Under the pieces are notes generated by a model. It ran no database searches. It was not told the DNA's origin and was given only the letters and a program-made list of their open reading frames with translations. Shown piece after piece: positions 17,421 to 26,513 of a DNA stretch of 44,317 bases. Position numbers and translations under genes: made by a program. Numbering within the stretch: the stretch's first letter is position 1; each line of letters opens with the position of its first letter. Source of the DNA: Cystobacter fuscus DSM 2262. Lineage in GTDB: Bacteria; Myxococcota; Myxococcia; Myxococcales; Myxococcaceae. Where the stretch lies: assembly GCF_000335475.2 (NCBI RefSeq), contig NZ_ANAH02000030.1:1-44317 (forward strand), written 5' to 3'.

Positions 17421-18740
17421 TCACCACTCCAGGTGGAGCGAGTTGAAGCTGCGGAAGACGAGGCCGACCTTGTACTCGGGCTCCTTCGTCTTGTCCAAGC
17501 GCACCTCGGGCAGACGATCCAGGAGCATCTCGGTGGCGATCTCCATCTCGCGGCGGGCCAGACCCGCCCCCAGGCAGTGGTGCGCGCCGAACGCGAAGGT
17601 CAGGTGCTTCTGCTGGACGCTGTCCCGGGTGATGTCGAACGTGTCGGGATCCGTGAAGACCGAGGGATCGCGGTTGGCCGAGGCCAGCCCGATGAACACG
17701 GTGTCGCCCTTGCGGATGTTCTTGCCGTGCAGCGTGAAGTCCTCCGCGGCGACGCGGAAGGCGAAGGGGACCGCGGGCGAGAAGCGCAGCATCTCTTCCA
17801 CGGCGGAGCGCAGCAGCGTGCGATCTTTCTGCAGCTTCTGGCGCTGCTCGGGATGGGAGAGCAGATCGTAGACGCCATTGCTGATCTGATCCGTGGTGGT
17901 CAGGTGACCCGCGGTGAGGATGAGCAGCGTGTTGGCCGCCAGATCATCCTCCGTCATCCGGCCCAGCTCCTGGGCGTGGATCATCAGGCTGAGCATGTCG
18001 TTGCCCGGGTGGTGACGACGCTCCTCGATGCGCTCGGCCAGGTAGGCGTTCATCTCCACGGTGACCCGGCTCGCCTCACGGGCCACGTCCTGCATGTTCA
18101 CGCCCGGCTTCGGATTGGCGAAGTCCGCCAGGGGCCGGGCCCAGGCCTGGAAACGCTCCCGGTCCTGCGGGGGGATGTTGAGGAACTCGGCGATGACGAG
18201 TGGCGGGAGCTGGTACGAAATCTCCTTCACCACGTCCATGTGCCCCCACTCCTGCACGCGATCCAGCAGCATGCCCATGAACTGGCGGATGGCGGGACGG
18301 TAGGCGTCGAGCCCCTGCGGAGTGAAGCCCGGACTGGCCTGCCGACGCACGCGGATGTGGTCCGCGCCATCGCGCATGGTCATCTGCAACCGGGCCGACT
18401 TGAGGAACTCGCCGGCCACGTCCCCTCCCAACCCCTGGAGCTGTTGCTCGTAGAAGTTGGTGCGATTGGCGCTCAACCGCGGATCGCGGAAGCACCCCAT
18501 CACGTCCACGTAGCGCGTGACGAGCCAGGCATGCAGCGTGTCCGACCAGTACACCGGCTCCGTTTCACGCAGCGCCTTGTAGAGCGGAATCGGGTTGACG
18601 AGGTTCTCGGGGCTGATGGGATTGAGCGAGAGCCCCTGCAGCGACGAGTCTGAGTTGGTCGGACTTGGCACGCGGCCGACACTAGTAGTCGGCCTCTCGG
18701 CTGTCGAGAACAACTCCGAGGGCAGCTCCGCGTCATCCAC
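17421..18740 (-). CDS. Cytochrome P450 (bacterial CYP107-like type)
   Basis: A soluble P450 of 439 residues from the GTG at 18740. The I-helix reads LTAGHLTTTDQ, the ExxR is EEML-R, and the heme-binding loop is FAFGAHHCLGAGLARRE with Cys389 as the iron ligand. The sequence FRDPRLSANR and the general layout are those of bacterial class I P450s that need a ferredoxin partner; none is encoded nearby. The first 23 residues do not look like a P450: a GTG at 18671 would give a 416-residue protein of more usual length and would place the palindrome at 18674-18694 upstream. First gene of the minus-strand terpene operon. Confidence 0.92.
   Translation of the reverse strand: MDDAELPSELFSTAERPTTSVGRVPSPTNSDSSLQGLSLNPISPENLVNPIPLYKALRETEPVYWSDTLHAWLVTRYVDVMGCFRDPRLSANRTNFYEQQLQGLGGDVAGEFLKSARLQMTMRDGADHIRVRRQASPGFTPQGLDAYRPAIRQFMGMLLDRVQEWGHMDVVKEISYQLPPLVIAEFLNIPPQDRERFQAWARPLADFANPKPGVNMQDVAREASRVTVEMNAYLAERIEERRHHPGNDMLSLMIHAQELGRMTEDDLAANTLLILTAGHLTTTDQISNGVYDLLSHPEQRQKLQKDRTLLRSAVEEMLRFSPAVPFAFRVAAEDFTLHGKNIRKGDTVFIGLASANRDPSVFTDPDTFDITRDSVQQKHLTFAFGAHHCLGAGLARREMEIATEMLLDRLPEVRLDKTKEPEYKVGLVFRSFNSLHLEW
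18674..18694. promoter_or_regulatory. Palindrome at the P450 start region, possible operator
   Basis: GGCCGAC at 18674-18680 and GTCGGCC at 18688-18694 are perfect inverted repeats around a 7-base spacer that contains ACTAGT, itself a palindrome. The whole site is two-fold symmetric, as expected for a dimeric repressor such as a TetR family member. It lies either in the first codons of the P450 gene or, if the GTG at 18671 is used, immediately upstream of it. No regulator gene is present in the locus, so the operator reading is inference. Confidence 0.35.
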
Positions 18741-19155
18741 CCCACGACAAACCCCGGACCAGCTGCTTCGCCCGCCACGCGGCTCACCTCACGCACGCGG
18801 CACGAACAGCGGGACGGCCAGGACCACCTCCACGCTTCGCGTGACGTGCGACCCCCGCGTGCCCGGATAACCGCCAGATTGAAATTCTTCCGTGAGATTG
18901 ACTCCTCCCTCGGCCGAGGCGGCTTGTCCGAGGAGGCGTGGGGGACAGGACGCGATTGGGCACGGACGCGAGAGAAGAGGAGGCACCGCGTCCGGGCGGT
19001 GGCATCTGCTTTCTCGGATATCGAGACCCCCCTGTCTCATGGGGACTGTTGACCATGTTAAGGTGCGAAGACCTGAACTCCGGGAGTGGCTCAAGGGGCC
19101 CTCCGGACACTCTTCCGCCACCCTTGATTCGGAAAGGCGTTGCAGGGGGACACGC
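18741..19155. promoter_or_regulatory. 414-base region between the divergent P450 genes
   Basis: This gap must hold the promoters of both arms of the terpene locus. I see a 12-base perfect palindrome CCTCGGCCGAGG at 18908-18919, and a pair of AGATTGA direct repeats at 18876-18882 and 18895-18901 (19 bases apart) in the most AT-rich patch. There is also a TTGACC at 19049-19054, but no well-spaced -10 follows. AGGGGGA at 19144-19150 is the ribosome-binding site of the plus-strand P450. No convincing gene lies in the gap. Confidence 0.5.
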
Positions 19156-20583
19156 ATGAGCGAGACCACATCCCAAACGACATCAGATCGACCACTGCCC
19201 CCACGGGTTTCCTCCCTCCCCCTGGTGGGTAGCCTGCCTCGCTTGATTGCCAACCCGCTGGCCTTCATGGAGCAAGCCCAGCGCGAGCAGGGCGACATCT
19301 TCAGCTTGGACCTGGGCTTCACCCAGGTGATTGGCCTGTGCCATCCCCGCTACGTCCATCACGTCCTCGTGGAGCACGCTCACAAGTACTCCAAGGGCGG
19401 ACCCATGTGGGACTCGATGCGGACGTTCATGGGCAACGCGCTGCCCATGAGCGAGGGAGCCTTCTGGAAGCGGCAGCGGCGCATGATCCAGCCCTCGTTC
19501 CATCATCAGCGCGTGAGCATGATGACGGACACGATGGTGGAGGCCATCGACGAGTGCCTGCTGGAGTGGGATCTGGCGGCCCTGGAGGGCAAGCCCTTCG
19601 ACGTCTCGGTCGCCCTGTCCCGGGTGACGATGACCGTGCTGGTGCGCACCCTGTTCGGCTCCGGGATGGACAAGGAAGACGCGGAGAAGGTCGCCCAGGC
19701 GTTCTCCTTCATCCTCGAGTACTTCATCGCGGGGATGGTGACGCACTCCCTGCCGGAATGGATGCCGGTCCCTGGCCGGCAGCGCTACCGCGAGTCGATC
19801 AAGATGATCGACGAGATCATGCAGCGGCTCATCGAGCGGGGACGCGAACAGGCCTCGGGCGAGGACAACCTGCTCTCGCTGTTGCTGCAGGCGGTGGATG
19901 GTGAGTCCGGCGAGCGGATGACCAACGCGCAATTGCGCGACGAGGCCCTGGGCTTCTTCATCGCGGGCTACGACACGACCGCGGCGGGCATGACCTGGGT
20001 GTTGCACGCGCTCACCCAACACCCGGAGGTCACCGCCAAGGTGCGGGTGGAGCTGGATGCCGTCGTGGGCACGCGCAGGCCTGGCTTCGCGGATCTGATG
20101 CGGATGCCCTACACCCGCAACGTGTTGCAGGAGGCGCTGCGCATCCACTCGCCCTCGGTGTGGCTGCCACGCCTGTCGGTGGTGGAGGATGAGATCGACG
20201 GGTACCGGATTCCGCCGGGCGTCATGATGGTGATCTTCACGCGCCTCATCCACCGCCACCCGGACATCTGGAATGATCCGCTGACGTTCGATCCGGACCG
20301 CTTCACTCCGGAGCGCTCGGAGGGGCGGCACAAGCTCGCGTGGCTGCCGTTCGGCTCGGGCCAGCGCCAGTGCATCGCCAAGGAGTTCTCGCTGCTCGAG
20401 GGCATGCTCATCATGGCCCGCATCGTCTCGCGCTACGAGCTGTCGTCCGTCCCGGGACGCGTGCCCCAGGAGCGCGTCAGCACCAACCTGCGCACCAAGG
20501 ACGGCATGTGGCTGAACCTGCGGCCACGCCTGCCCGAGGCCAAGGCGCAGGTGCCGCGGATCCCGCTCTCGGGCACGGCCTGA
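19156..20583 (+). CDS. Cytochrome P450 (CYP4/CYP110-like type)
   Basis: A 475-residue P450 transcribed away from the rest of the terpene locus. The I-helix is FFIAGYDTTAAGMTW, the K-helix EALRIHSP, and the heme loop FGSGQRQCIAKEFSLLE with Cys406 as ligand. The order PRLSVVEDEIDGYRIPPG and the DPDRFTPER motif are those of P450s related to cyanobacterial CYP110 and eukaryotic CYP4, a different type from the neighbouring P450. There is no fused reductase. ATG 19156 is preceded by AGGGGGA. The stop is only eight bases from the stop of convergent ribD. Confidence 0.94.
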   Translation: MSETTSQTTSDRPLPPRVSSLPLVGSLPRLIANPLAFMEQAQREQGDIFSLDLGFTQVIGLCHPRYVHHVLVEHAHKYSKGGPMWDSMRTFMGNALPMSEGAFWKRQRRMIQPSFHHQRVSMMTDTMVEAIDECLLEWDLAALEGKPFDVSVALSRVTMTVLVRTLFGSGMDKEDAEKVAQAFSFILEYFIAGMVTHSLPEWMPVPGRQRYRESIKMIDEIMQRLIERGREQASGEDNLLSLLLQAVDGESGERMTNAQLRDEALGFFIAGYDTTAAGMTWVLHALTQHPEVTAKVRVELDAVVGTRRPGFADLMRMPYTRNVLQEALRIHSPSVWLPRLSVVEDEIDGYRIPPGVMMVIFTRLIHRHPDIWNDPLTFDPDRFTPERSEGRHKLAWLPFGSGQRQCIAKEFSLLEGMLIMARIVSRYELSSVPGRVPQERVSTNLRTKDGMWLNLRPRLPEAKAQVPRIPLSGTA

Positions 20584-20594
20584 GCGGAAGCTCA
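20581..20594. other. Inverted repeat formed by the convergent P450 and ribD stop codons
   Basis: TGAGCGGAAGCTCA: TGAGC at 20581-20585 pairs with GCTCA at 20590-20594 around GGAA. The first three bases are the P450 stop and the last three are the ribD stop on the other strand. The stem is short and no T-run follows, so it is at best a weak terminator for converging transcripts. Confidence 0.4.
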
Positions 20595-21767
20595 CCGCGC
20601 GGGGTCGAGCCGGGCGCGCAACAGCAGATCGGTACCGACCTGCTCCATGGACAGCGCGCCCACGGTGAGCGCCCGCGCCATCTGCTTGACGCCCAGCGAG
20701 CCCGACCAGGACAGGCCCTCGCCCCCAATCAGTTTGGGGGCGACGAAGAGCAGCAGCTCATCCGCCAATTCCTCGCGCAGGAACGAGCCGTACATCTCCG
20801 CGCCCCCCTCCACCAGGACGTGGTTCAGGCCCTCCCGGGCGAGGCGGCGCATGAGGGCCTCGAGATCCACGCGGCCCTGCTTCTCCGGGAGCTGCCAGAC
20901 GTCGGTGCCCGTCGCGAGCAGACGTTTGGCCTTGCGGGCCGAGGGCTCCTCCAGCGTGGCCACCACGGTGCGCGCGGGGGAGCGCTGGGTGAAGACCTGG
21001 AGCGTCGAGGGCAGGCGCAGGTGCGAGTCCACCACCACGCGCACCGGATCCTTCCCCCCTCCCCCGGGCAGACGCGTGGTGAGCTGGGGGTTGTCCCGGC
21101 GGGCGGTGGTGGCCCCCACGAGGATGACGTCCACCTGATCCCTCAGCCGGTGCACCCATGCGCGGGCTTGCTCCCCCGTCACCCAGCGAGAGTCACCCGT
21201 GGCCGTGGCCAGCTTGCCGTCCAGTGTCACCGCCGCCTTGAGCGTGACGAAGGGCAGGCCGGTGCGCATCGCCTTGAAGAAGGGGCGGTTGAGTTGATCC
21301 GCCTCGTCCTTGAGCACCCCGGTGAGCACCTCCACGCCGGCGCGCCGCAGCCGGGCGACGCCCTTGCCATTCACCTTGGGGTTGGGATCCGACGAGGCGG
21401 TGATGACCCGGCGCACGCCCGCGTCGATCAGCGCCTGGCTGCACGGCGGCGTGCGCCCGTAGTGATCACACGGCTCGAGCGTCGTGTAGAGATCCGCGCC
21501 GCGCGCCTTGGCTCCCGCGGCCTCCAGCGCCACCACCTCGGCGTGCGCCGTACCGGCCCGGCGGTGATAGCCGCGCGCGATGATGCGACCGCCCTTCACC
21601 AGCACCGCGCCCACCACCGGGTTGGGGCTGGTGCGGCCGAGCCCCTTGGCGGCCTCTTCCAGCGCCAGGCGCATGAAGAACTCGGCCACCGCCCGATCGA
21701 AATCCGCCGTGCGCTTGGCCCGGGGGGCGCGCCCCGCCTGCAACCGTGCTCGCGTCAAGAGCCGCAT
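20592..21767 (-). CDS. ribD: RibD: bifunctional pyrimidine deaminase/reductase of riboflavin synthesis
   Basis: A 391-residue fusion catalysing the second and third steps of riboflavin synthesis. The N-terminal deaminase (about 28-170) has the zinc site HAEVVAL and EPCDHYGRTPPC. The C-terminal reductase (about 172-385) has FVTLKAAVTLDGKLA, GATTARRDNPQLTTR, VLVEGGAEMYGSF and VAPKLIGG, and should use NADPH. It follows nrdR by six bases, and the next rib gene, ribE, is 8 kb downstream across the terpene locus. Residues 1-27 are a basic extension; TTG or ATG starts further in are possible. Confidence 0.95.
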   Translation of the reverse strand: MRLLTRARLQAGRAPRAKRTADFDRAVAEFFMRLALEEAAKGLGRTSPNPVVGAVLVKGGRIIARGYHRRAGTAHAEVVALEAAGAKARGADLYTTLEPCDHYGRTPPCSQALIDAGVRRVITASSDPNPKVNGKGVARLRRAGVEVLTGVLKDEADQLNRPFFKAMRTGLPFVTLKAAVTLDGKLATATGDSRWVTGEQARAWVHRLRDQVDVILVGATTARRDNPQLTTRLPGGGGKDPVRVVVDSHLRLPSTLQVFTQRSPARTVVATLEEPSARKAKRLLATGTDVWQLPEKQGRVDLEALMRRLAREGLNHVLVEGGAEMYGSFLREELADELLLFVAPKLIGGEGLSWSGSLGVKQMARALTVGALSMEQVGTDLLLRARLDPAR

Positions 21768-21773
21768 CGCCCG

Positions 21774-22271
21774 TTACCCGTCCTTGTCCGGTGGACGCGG
21801 CGGCCTCTGCTCGCGCGTCCGGTCCGACAGCAAGTCCTTGAGCTCCGCCATGAACTCGGTGATGTCACGGAAGCTCCGGTACACCGAGGCGAAGCGCACA
21901 TAGGCCACCTCGTCCAGCGCGTGCAGCCGGCGCATCACCTCCTCGCCGATGACCGACGAGGGCACTTCCTTCTCCCCCACCCCTTGCAGCAGCCGCTCCA
22001 CGGCGACCAGCGTCTCCTCGAGCTGGTCCGCCGACACCGGCCGCTTCTCGCACGCCTTCTGCAACCCCGCGAGCAGCTTGTCCCGATCGAACGTCTCGCG
22101 CCGGCCGTCCTTCTTCACGATGAGCGGGTAGATTTCCTCCACGCGCTCGTACGTGGTGAAGCGCCGCTTGCATTGCAGACACTCGCGGCGCCGGCGGATG
22201 ACGGACCCCTCATGCGACTCGCGCGAGTCGATGACCTTGTTCTCGGGGTCCTGGCAGAAGGGGCAACGCAT
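21774..22271 (-). CDS. nrdR: NrdR transcriptional repressor of ribonucleotide reductase genes
   Basis: A 165-residue NrdR. The N-terminal zinc ribbon has CPFC (residues 3-6) and CLQC, followed by [10 protein letters not shown] and an ATP-cone (about 49-140) beginning [15 protein letters not shown]. It binds ATP/dATP and represses nrd operons at paired NrdR boxes. A charged C-terminal tail ([15 protein letters not shown]) extends past the ATP-cone. Its ATG is eight bases after the glyA stop, and the nrdR-ribD order is common in bacteria. Confidence 0.96.
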   Translation of the reverse strand: MRCPFCQDPENKVIDSRESHEGSVIRRRRECLQCKRRFTTYERVEEIYPLIVKKDGRRETFDRDKLLAGLQKACEKRPVSADQLEETLVAVERLLQGVGEKEVPSSVIGEEVMRRLHALDEVAYVRFASVYRSFRDITEFMAELKDLLSDRTREQRPPRPPDKDG

Positions 22272-22279
22272 GGCACGCG

Positions 22280-23536
22280 CTACTTCAGGCGCGAGGCGTA
22301 GAGCGGATAGCTCCGGGTGAACTCCTGGATGCGGCCCCGGATGCTCGCCAGCCGCTGCTCGTCCGAGGCGTTGTCCAGCGCCTCGACCACCAGCGCGCCC
22401 ACGGTGGCCATCTCCGCCTCCTTCATGCCGCGCGTGGTGAGGGCCGGGGTGCCGATGCGCACGCCCGACGTCACCGTGGGCTTCTCCGGGTCGAACGGAA
22501 TCATGTTCTTGTTCACCGTGATGCCCGCCTTGCCGAGCACCTCCTCGGCCACCTTGCCCACGAGCTTCTTGGGACGCAGGTCCACGAGCATCAGGTGGTT
22601 GTCCGTGCCGCCCGAGCACAGCCGCAGGCCGCCCTTGCGCAGCGCCTCGGCGAGCGCCTGGGCGTTGGCGACGATCTGCTTCTGGTAGGCCTTGAACTCG
22701 GGGCTGAGCGCCTCGCGGAAGGCCACGGCCTTGGCGGCGATGACGTGCATGAGCGGGCCGCCCTGGATGCCCGGGAAGATCTGGCTGTTGAGCGCCTTGC
22801 CGTAGGGCTCCTTGCTCAGCACGAGGCCGCCGCGCGGGCCGCGCAGCGTCTTGTGGGTGGTGCTGGTGACGATGTCCGCCAGGGGCACCGGCGAGGGGTG
22901 CAGCCCCGCGGCCACCAGCCCCGCGATGTGCGCCATGTCCACCATGAGCGCCGCGCCCACGCTGTCGGCGATCTCGCGGAACTTCGCGAAGTCGATGATG
23001 CGCGGATAGGCCGAGGCGCCCACCACCACCACGCGCGGCTTGTGCTCCTTGGCCAGGGCGGCCGCCTGCGCGTAGTCGATCGTCTCGGTGTCCTGGGTGA
23101 GGCCGTAGTGCACGGCCTTGTACAGCTTGCCGGAGAAGTTGAACGCGGAGCCGTGGGTGAGGTGGCCGCCCGAGTTCAGGTCCAACGCGAGCAGGGTGTC
23201 ACCCGGCTTCATCAGCGCCATGTAGGCACCCATGTTCGCCTGGCTGCCCGAGTGGGCCTGGACGTTGGCGTACTCGGCGCCGAAGAGCTCCCGGGCGCGG
23301 GAGATGGCGAGCGACTCGGCCACGTCCACCACCTCGCAGCCGCCGTAGTAGCGCTTGCCGGGGTAGCCTTCCGCGTACTTGTTCGTGAGCACCGAGCCCG
23401 CGGCTTCCAGCACCGCGGGGCTGACGAAATTCTCCGAGGCGATCAGCTCCAGGCCTTCTTCCTGGCGCCGCGTCTCGTCCTGGATGGCACGGGCGATCTC
23501 GGGATCGACCTCGGCCAGAAGACGGGTGTTCTCCAT
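22280..23536 (-). CDS. glyA: Serine hydroxymethyltransferase (GlyA)
   Basis: A 418-residue PLP enzyme that interconverts serine and glycine with tetrahydrofolate, feeding one-carbon metabolism. Visible family motifs: [15 protein letters not shown] near the start, [16 protein letters not shown], the PLP-lysine segment [14 protein letters not shown], and [14 protein letters not shown]. It is full length, starting at ATG 23536 with GAGACAC upstream. It lies between rpiB and nrdR in the same direction. Confidence 0.97.
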   Translation of the reverse strand: MENTRLLAEVDPEIARAIQDETRRQEEGLELIASENFVSPAVLEAAGSVLTNKYAEGYPGKRYYGGCEVVDVAESLAISRARELFGAEYANVQAHSGSQANMGAYMALMKPGDTLLALDLNSGGHLTHGSAFNFSGKLYKAVHYGLTQDTETIDYAQAAALAKEHKPRVVVVGASAYPRIIDFAKFREIADSVGAALMVDMAHIAGLVAAGLHPSPVPLADIVTSTTHKTLRGPRGGLVLSKEPYGKALNSQIFPGIQGGPLMHVIAAKAVAFREALSPEFKAYQKQIVANAQALAEALRKGGLRLCSGGTDNHLMLVDLRPKKLVGKVAEEVLGKAGITVNKNMIPFDPEKPTVTSGVRIGTPALTTRGMKEAEMATVGALVVEALDNASDEQRLASIRGRIQEFTRSYPLYASRLK

Positions 23537-23568
23537 GGATTGTGTCTCCTCGGTTGGAAGGCCGGCCG

Positions 23569-24009
23569 TCACCGGGACTCGGCCTCTCGAATCTTGTCCA
23601 GACGCCGCTGGTGCCGCCCCCCTTCGAAGGGGGTGGCCAGGAAGGCCTCCAGGATGCTGCGGGCCAGTCCGGCGCCCACCACGCGCTGACCCAGGCACAA
23701 CACGTTGGCGTCGTTGTGGGCGCGCGCCATGCGGGCCACGAACTCGTCCGTGCACAACGCCGCGCGGATGCCCGGGTGCTTGTTGGCCATGATGGCCATG
23801 CCCATGCCCGTACCACACACGAGCACGCCCCGGGTGTCACTTCCCTCGGCCACCGCCCGGGACACCAGGCGGGCATAGTCCGGGTAGTCCACGGACTCGG
23901 CGCTGGTGGGGCCCACGTCATCCACCTCGACGCGCAGCTCCTGGAGCGCCTTCACCAGCTCACGGCGCAGCTCCAGTCCCGCATGATCCGACGCGATGAT
24001 GACCTTCAT
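23569..24009 (-). CDS. rpiB: Ribose 5-phosphate isomerase B
   Basis: A 146-residue RpiB/LacAB family isomerase, which interconverts ribose 5-phosphate and ribulose 5-phosphate. Motifs: [10 protein letters not shown] near residue 6, VDYPDYA, the catalytic-Cys loop [25 protein letters not shown], and [13 protein letters not shown]. It starts at ATG 24009 with GAGGGCTC upstream. It lies in the run between fabF and glyA. Its product ribulose 5-phosphate is the substrate of RibB, a plausible metabolic link to the rib genes. Confidence 0.95.
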   Translation of the reverse strand: MKVIIASDHAGLELRRELVKALQELRVEVDDVGPTSAESVDYPDYARLVSRAVAEGSDTRGVLVCGTGMGMAIMANKHPGIRAALCTDEFVARMARAHNDANVLCLGQRVVGAGLARSILEAFLATPFEGGRHQRRLDKIREAESR

Positions 24010-24084
24010 GAGAGCCCTCCTCCACCCGGGACTGGATCGGACACGAGCCGAGCCCCCTCTCAACGAGCGAAGGGGGCGCGGGGA

Positions 24085-25341
24085 CTACCGGAAGCGCTTG
24101 AACACCAACACCGCGTTGGTGCCACCAAAACCAAACGAGTTGCTCATCACCGAGTCCACGCGCTGCTCGCGCGCCTGGTTGGGCACGTAGTCCAGATCGC
24201 ACTCGGGATCCGGCGAGGTCAGGTTGATGGTCGGCGGGAGGACCCCGCGCGACAGCGTCATCACGCTCACCACGGCCTCGGCGCCACCGGCTGCGCCGAG
24301 CATGTGGCCCGTCATGGACTTGGTGGAGGAGACGGGCAGCTTCCTGGCGTGCGCGCCGAAGACCGTCTTGATGGCCTTGGTCTCGTTGGCGTCGTTGAAC
24401 GGCGTCGAGGTGCCGTGCGCGTTGATGTAGCCCACGTCCTCGGGGTTCATCCCCGCGGAGGCGAGCGCCAGGCGCATGCAGCGCGCCGCGCCCTCACCCT
24501 CGGGGGCCGGCTGCGTCACGTGGTGCGCGTCCGAGTTGGCCCCATAGCCCACCAGCTCCGCCAGGATGTTGGCGCCGCGCTTCTTCGCGTGCTCCAGCTC
24601 CTCGAGCACGATGATGCCCGCGCCCTCGCCCATCACGAACCCGTCGCGCTCCTTGTCGAACGGGCGGCTGGCGCGCGTCGGATCATCGTTGCGGTTGGAC
24701 AGCGCCTTCATCACCGAGAAGCCGCCCATGCCCAGCTGCGTGATGGCGGCCTCGGCCCCACCGGCGATGACCGCGTCGCACTCGCCCAGGCGGATGGACT
24801 TCCACGCCTCGCCGATGGCGTGCGCGCTGGTGGCGCAGGCGGACACGGGCGACCAGTTGGGCCCCTTGCACCCATAGCGCATGGAGATGAGGCCCGGCGC
24901 CATGTTGATGATCATCTGGATGATGAAGAAGGGCGAGAGCCGGTCGAATCCCTTCTCCAGGCCCTTGCGGTGCTGCTCCTCCAGCGAGGAGATCCCACCG
25001 ATGCCCGAGCCGACGATGACGCCCACCTTTTCGGCCTGGTAGCCGTGGGGGGCGTCCGGCCCGATGGGCAGCCCGCTCTCCTTCACGGCCATGTCCGCCG
25101 CGGCGAGCGCGTACTGGGCGAACAGATCCATGCGGCGCACCTCGCGCCGGTCGATGAACTGTTCGGGCTGGAAGTCCTTCACCTCACCCGCGAAGCGGGT
25201 ATCCATCTTCCCCAGTTCGAAACGGGTGATGGTCGCGATACCGGATTGACCGGCGAGCATCGCCTGCCAGTTCTTCTCGGTGCCGGTTCCCAGTGCCGTG
25301 ATGATTCCGGTCCCGGTGATGACGACTCGTCGGTTTGACAC
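24085..25341 (-). CDS. fabF: 3-oxoacyl-[acyl-carrier-protein] synthase II (FabF)
   Basis: A 418-residue elongating condensing enzyme of type II fatty acid synthesis. The catalytic triad is visible: C169 in [10 protein letters not shown], His in [12 protein letters not shown] and His in [24 protein letters not shown] near the end is the KAS II C-terminal motif. Start: GTG at 25341 has GGAGAG just upstream; a TTG at 25353 lies before that Shine-Dalgarno and would add four residues. It follows acpP by 75 bases. Confidence 0.96.
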   Translation of the reverse strand: MSNRRVVITGTGIITALGTGTEKNWQAMLAGQSGIATITRFELGKMDTRFAGEVKDFQPEQFIDRREVRRMDLFAQYALAAADMAVKESGLPIGPDAPHGYQAEKVGVIVGSGIGGISSLEEQHRKGLEKGFDRLSPFFIIQMIINMAPGLISMRYGCKGPNWSPVSACATSAHAIGEAWKSIRLGECDAVIAGGAEAAITQLGMGGFSVMKALSNRNDDPTRASRPFDKERDGFVMGEGAGIIVLEELEHAKKRGANILAELVGYGANSDAHHVTQPAPEGEGAARCMRLALASAGMNPEDVGYINAHGTSTPFNDANETKAIKTVFGAHARKLPVSSTKSMTGHMLGAAGGAEAVVSVMTLSRGVLPPTINLTSPDPECDLDYVPNQAREQRVDSVMSNSFGFGGTNAVLVFKRFR

Positions 25342-25416
25342 GTGACTCTCCAAATACCGCGCTGCTGCGTTGGAACGCTGGGCGGGACCAGCGCTCCCCG
25401 GCCCTTCGACTGCTGC

Positions 25417-25659
25417 CTACTTCTTGTGGGTGTTGACGTAGTTGATGGCGTCGCCGACGGTCTTGATGTTCTCGGCCTCCTCGTCGGGAATCTCGACCTC
25501 GAACTCCTCCTCCATCGCCATGACCAGTTCCACGATGTCGAGGCTGTCAGCGCCCAGATCCTCGATGAAGGAGGACTCGGGCTTGATCTCCTCCTCACCC
25601 ACGCCCAGCTGGTCGGCGATGATGGACTTGACCTTGGTCTCGATAGCAGAAGTCGACAT
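25417..25659 (-). CDS. acpP: Acyl carrier protein
   Basis: An 80-residue acidic ACP. S39 in [12 protein letters not shown] is the phosphopantetheine attachment site. The helix I-II-III layout and the [23 protein letters not shown] segment are those of fatty acid ACPs. It carries acyl chains among FabD, FabG and FabF, whose genes surround it. GGAGGAA precedes ATG 25659, and a 104-base gap to fabG contains a promoter candidate. Confidence 0.97.
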   Translation of the reverse strand: MSTSAIETKVKSIIADQLGVGEEEIKPESSFIEDLGADSLDIVELVMAMEEEFEVEIPDEEAENIKTVGDAINYVNTHKK

Positions 25660-25727
25660 AGGTGTTGATTCCTCCGGAAACCGCGTGACGGGCCAGCATA
25701 CTCCCCGGACCCTGTTAAGGCGGGCGC

Positions 25728-25756
25728 GGTATACTCCAGGCTCCGCGCCGATCCAA
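25728..25756 (-). promoter_or_regulatory. Candidate acpP promoter
   Basis: On the minus strand TTGGAT (25751-25756) and TATACC (25728-25733) lie exactly 17 bases apart, matching a housekeeping sigma promoter, about 70 bases ahead of the acpP ATG. The gap here is longer than elsewhere in the fab run, which fits extra transcription of the abundant ACP. Sequence evidence only. Confidence 0.45.
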
Positions 25757-25763
25757 CCCTTGG

Positions 25764-26510
25764 CTACATGTACATGCCGCCGTTCACCTTGAGGACTTCT
25801 CCGGTGATGTAGGTGGCGGCGTCGCTGGCGAGGAAAAGTACCGCCTGGGCGACCTCTTCGGCGGAGCCCAAACGGCCCAGGGGGATGGCGCCCAGCATCT
25901 TCTCGCGCGTCTCACCCTCGAGGTAGGCCGTCATGTCCGTGGCGATGAAGCCCGGGGAAACCGCGTTCACCCGGATGTTACGGCTGGCCAGCTCCTTGGC
26001 CACCGACTTGGTCAACCCGATGAGGCCCGCTTTGGACGCCGAGTAGGCGGCCTGTCCACCGTTGCCCATCTCCCCCACCACGGAGGTGAGGTTGATGATG
26101 GCTCCCCCCTTCTGCTTCATCATCGGCCGACTGGCGGCGCGGATCAGGGCGAAGGCGCCCCGGAGGTTGGTGTCGAGCTGCCGGTCCCAGTCCTCGTCCT
26201 TCAAGCGCATCACCAGGCCGTCCACCGCGATGCCCGCGTTGTTCACGAGCACGTCCAGGCGGCCATGCGTCTTGACGATGTGCTCCACGGTGCTCGCGCA
26301 CGCGGCGGTGTCCGCCACGTCGAAGCGGATGACTTCCCCCTGGGCGCCCGCGGCCTGGACGAGCCCCAGGGCCTCCTGCGCCGCGGCCTCGTTGCCCGCG
26401 TAGCCAATCACCACCCTGGCGCCCTGCTTCGCGAAGCCCACCGAGATGGCCCGGCCGATGCCGCGCGAGCCTCCCGTCACCAGCACCACCTTGTCCTTGA
26501 ACGTGCTCAT
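25764..26510 (-). CDS. fabG: 3-oxoacyl-[acyl-carrier-protein] reductase (FabG)
   Basis: A 248-residue short-chain dehydrogenase/reductase that reduces 3-oxoacyl-ACP with [13 protein letters not shown] (12-19) binds the cofactor, NNAG is at 90-93, and the catalytic set S143, Y156, K160 is intact (TSVVGEMGN, then YSASK). The C-terminus [14 protein letters not shown] is the FabG ending. It starts at ATG 26510, three bases after the fabD stop. The context with fabD, acpP and fabF assigns it to fatty acid synthesis. Confidence 0.96.
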   Translation of the reverse strand: MSTFKDKVVLVTGGSRGIGRAISVGFAKQGARVVIGYAGNEAAAQEALGLVQAAGAQGEVIRFDVADTAACASTVEHIVKTHGRLDVLVNNAGIAVDGLVMRLKDEDWDRQLDTNLRGAFALIRAASRPMMKQKGGAIINLTSVVGEMGNGGQAAYSASKAGLIGLTKSVAKELASRNIRVNAVSPGFIATDMTAYLEGETREKMLGAIPLGRLGSAEEVAQAVLFLASDAATYITGEVLKVNGGMYM

Positions 26511-26513
26511 CTC

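Noticed and set aside
15819-18653. A 944-codon open frame on the plus strand, antisense to the MCP and P450 genes
   Set aside because: It is rich in His, Gly, Arg and Gln with no family resemblance. The opposite strand encodes two clear proteins; such antisense frames are common in high-GC DNA.
18985-19010. Sigma-54 promoter ahead of the plus-strand P450
   Set aside because: A TGGCAT is present but the -12 element does not match GC at the required spacing, and no enhancer-binding regulator is encoded nearby.
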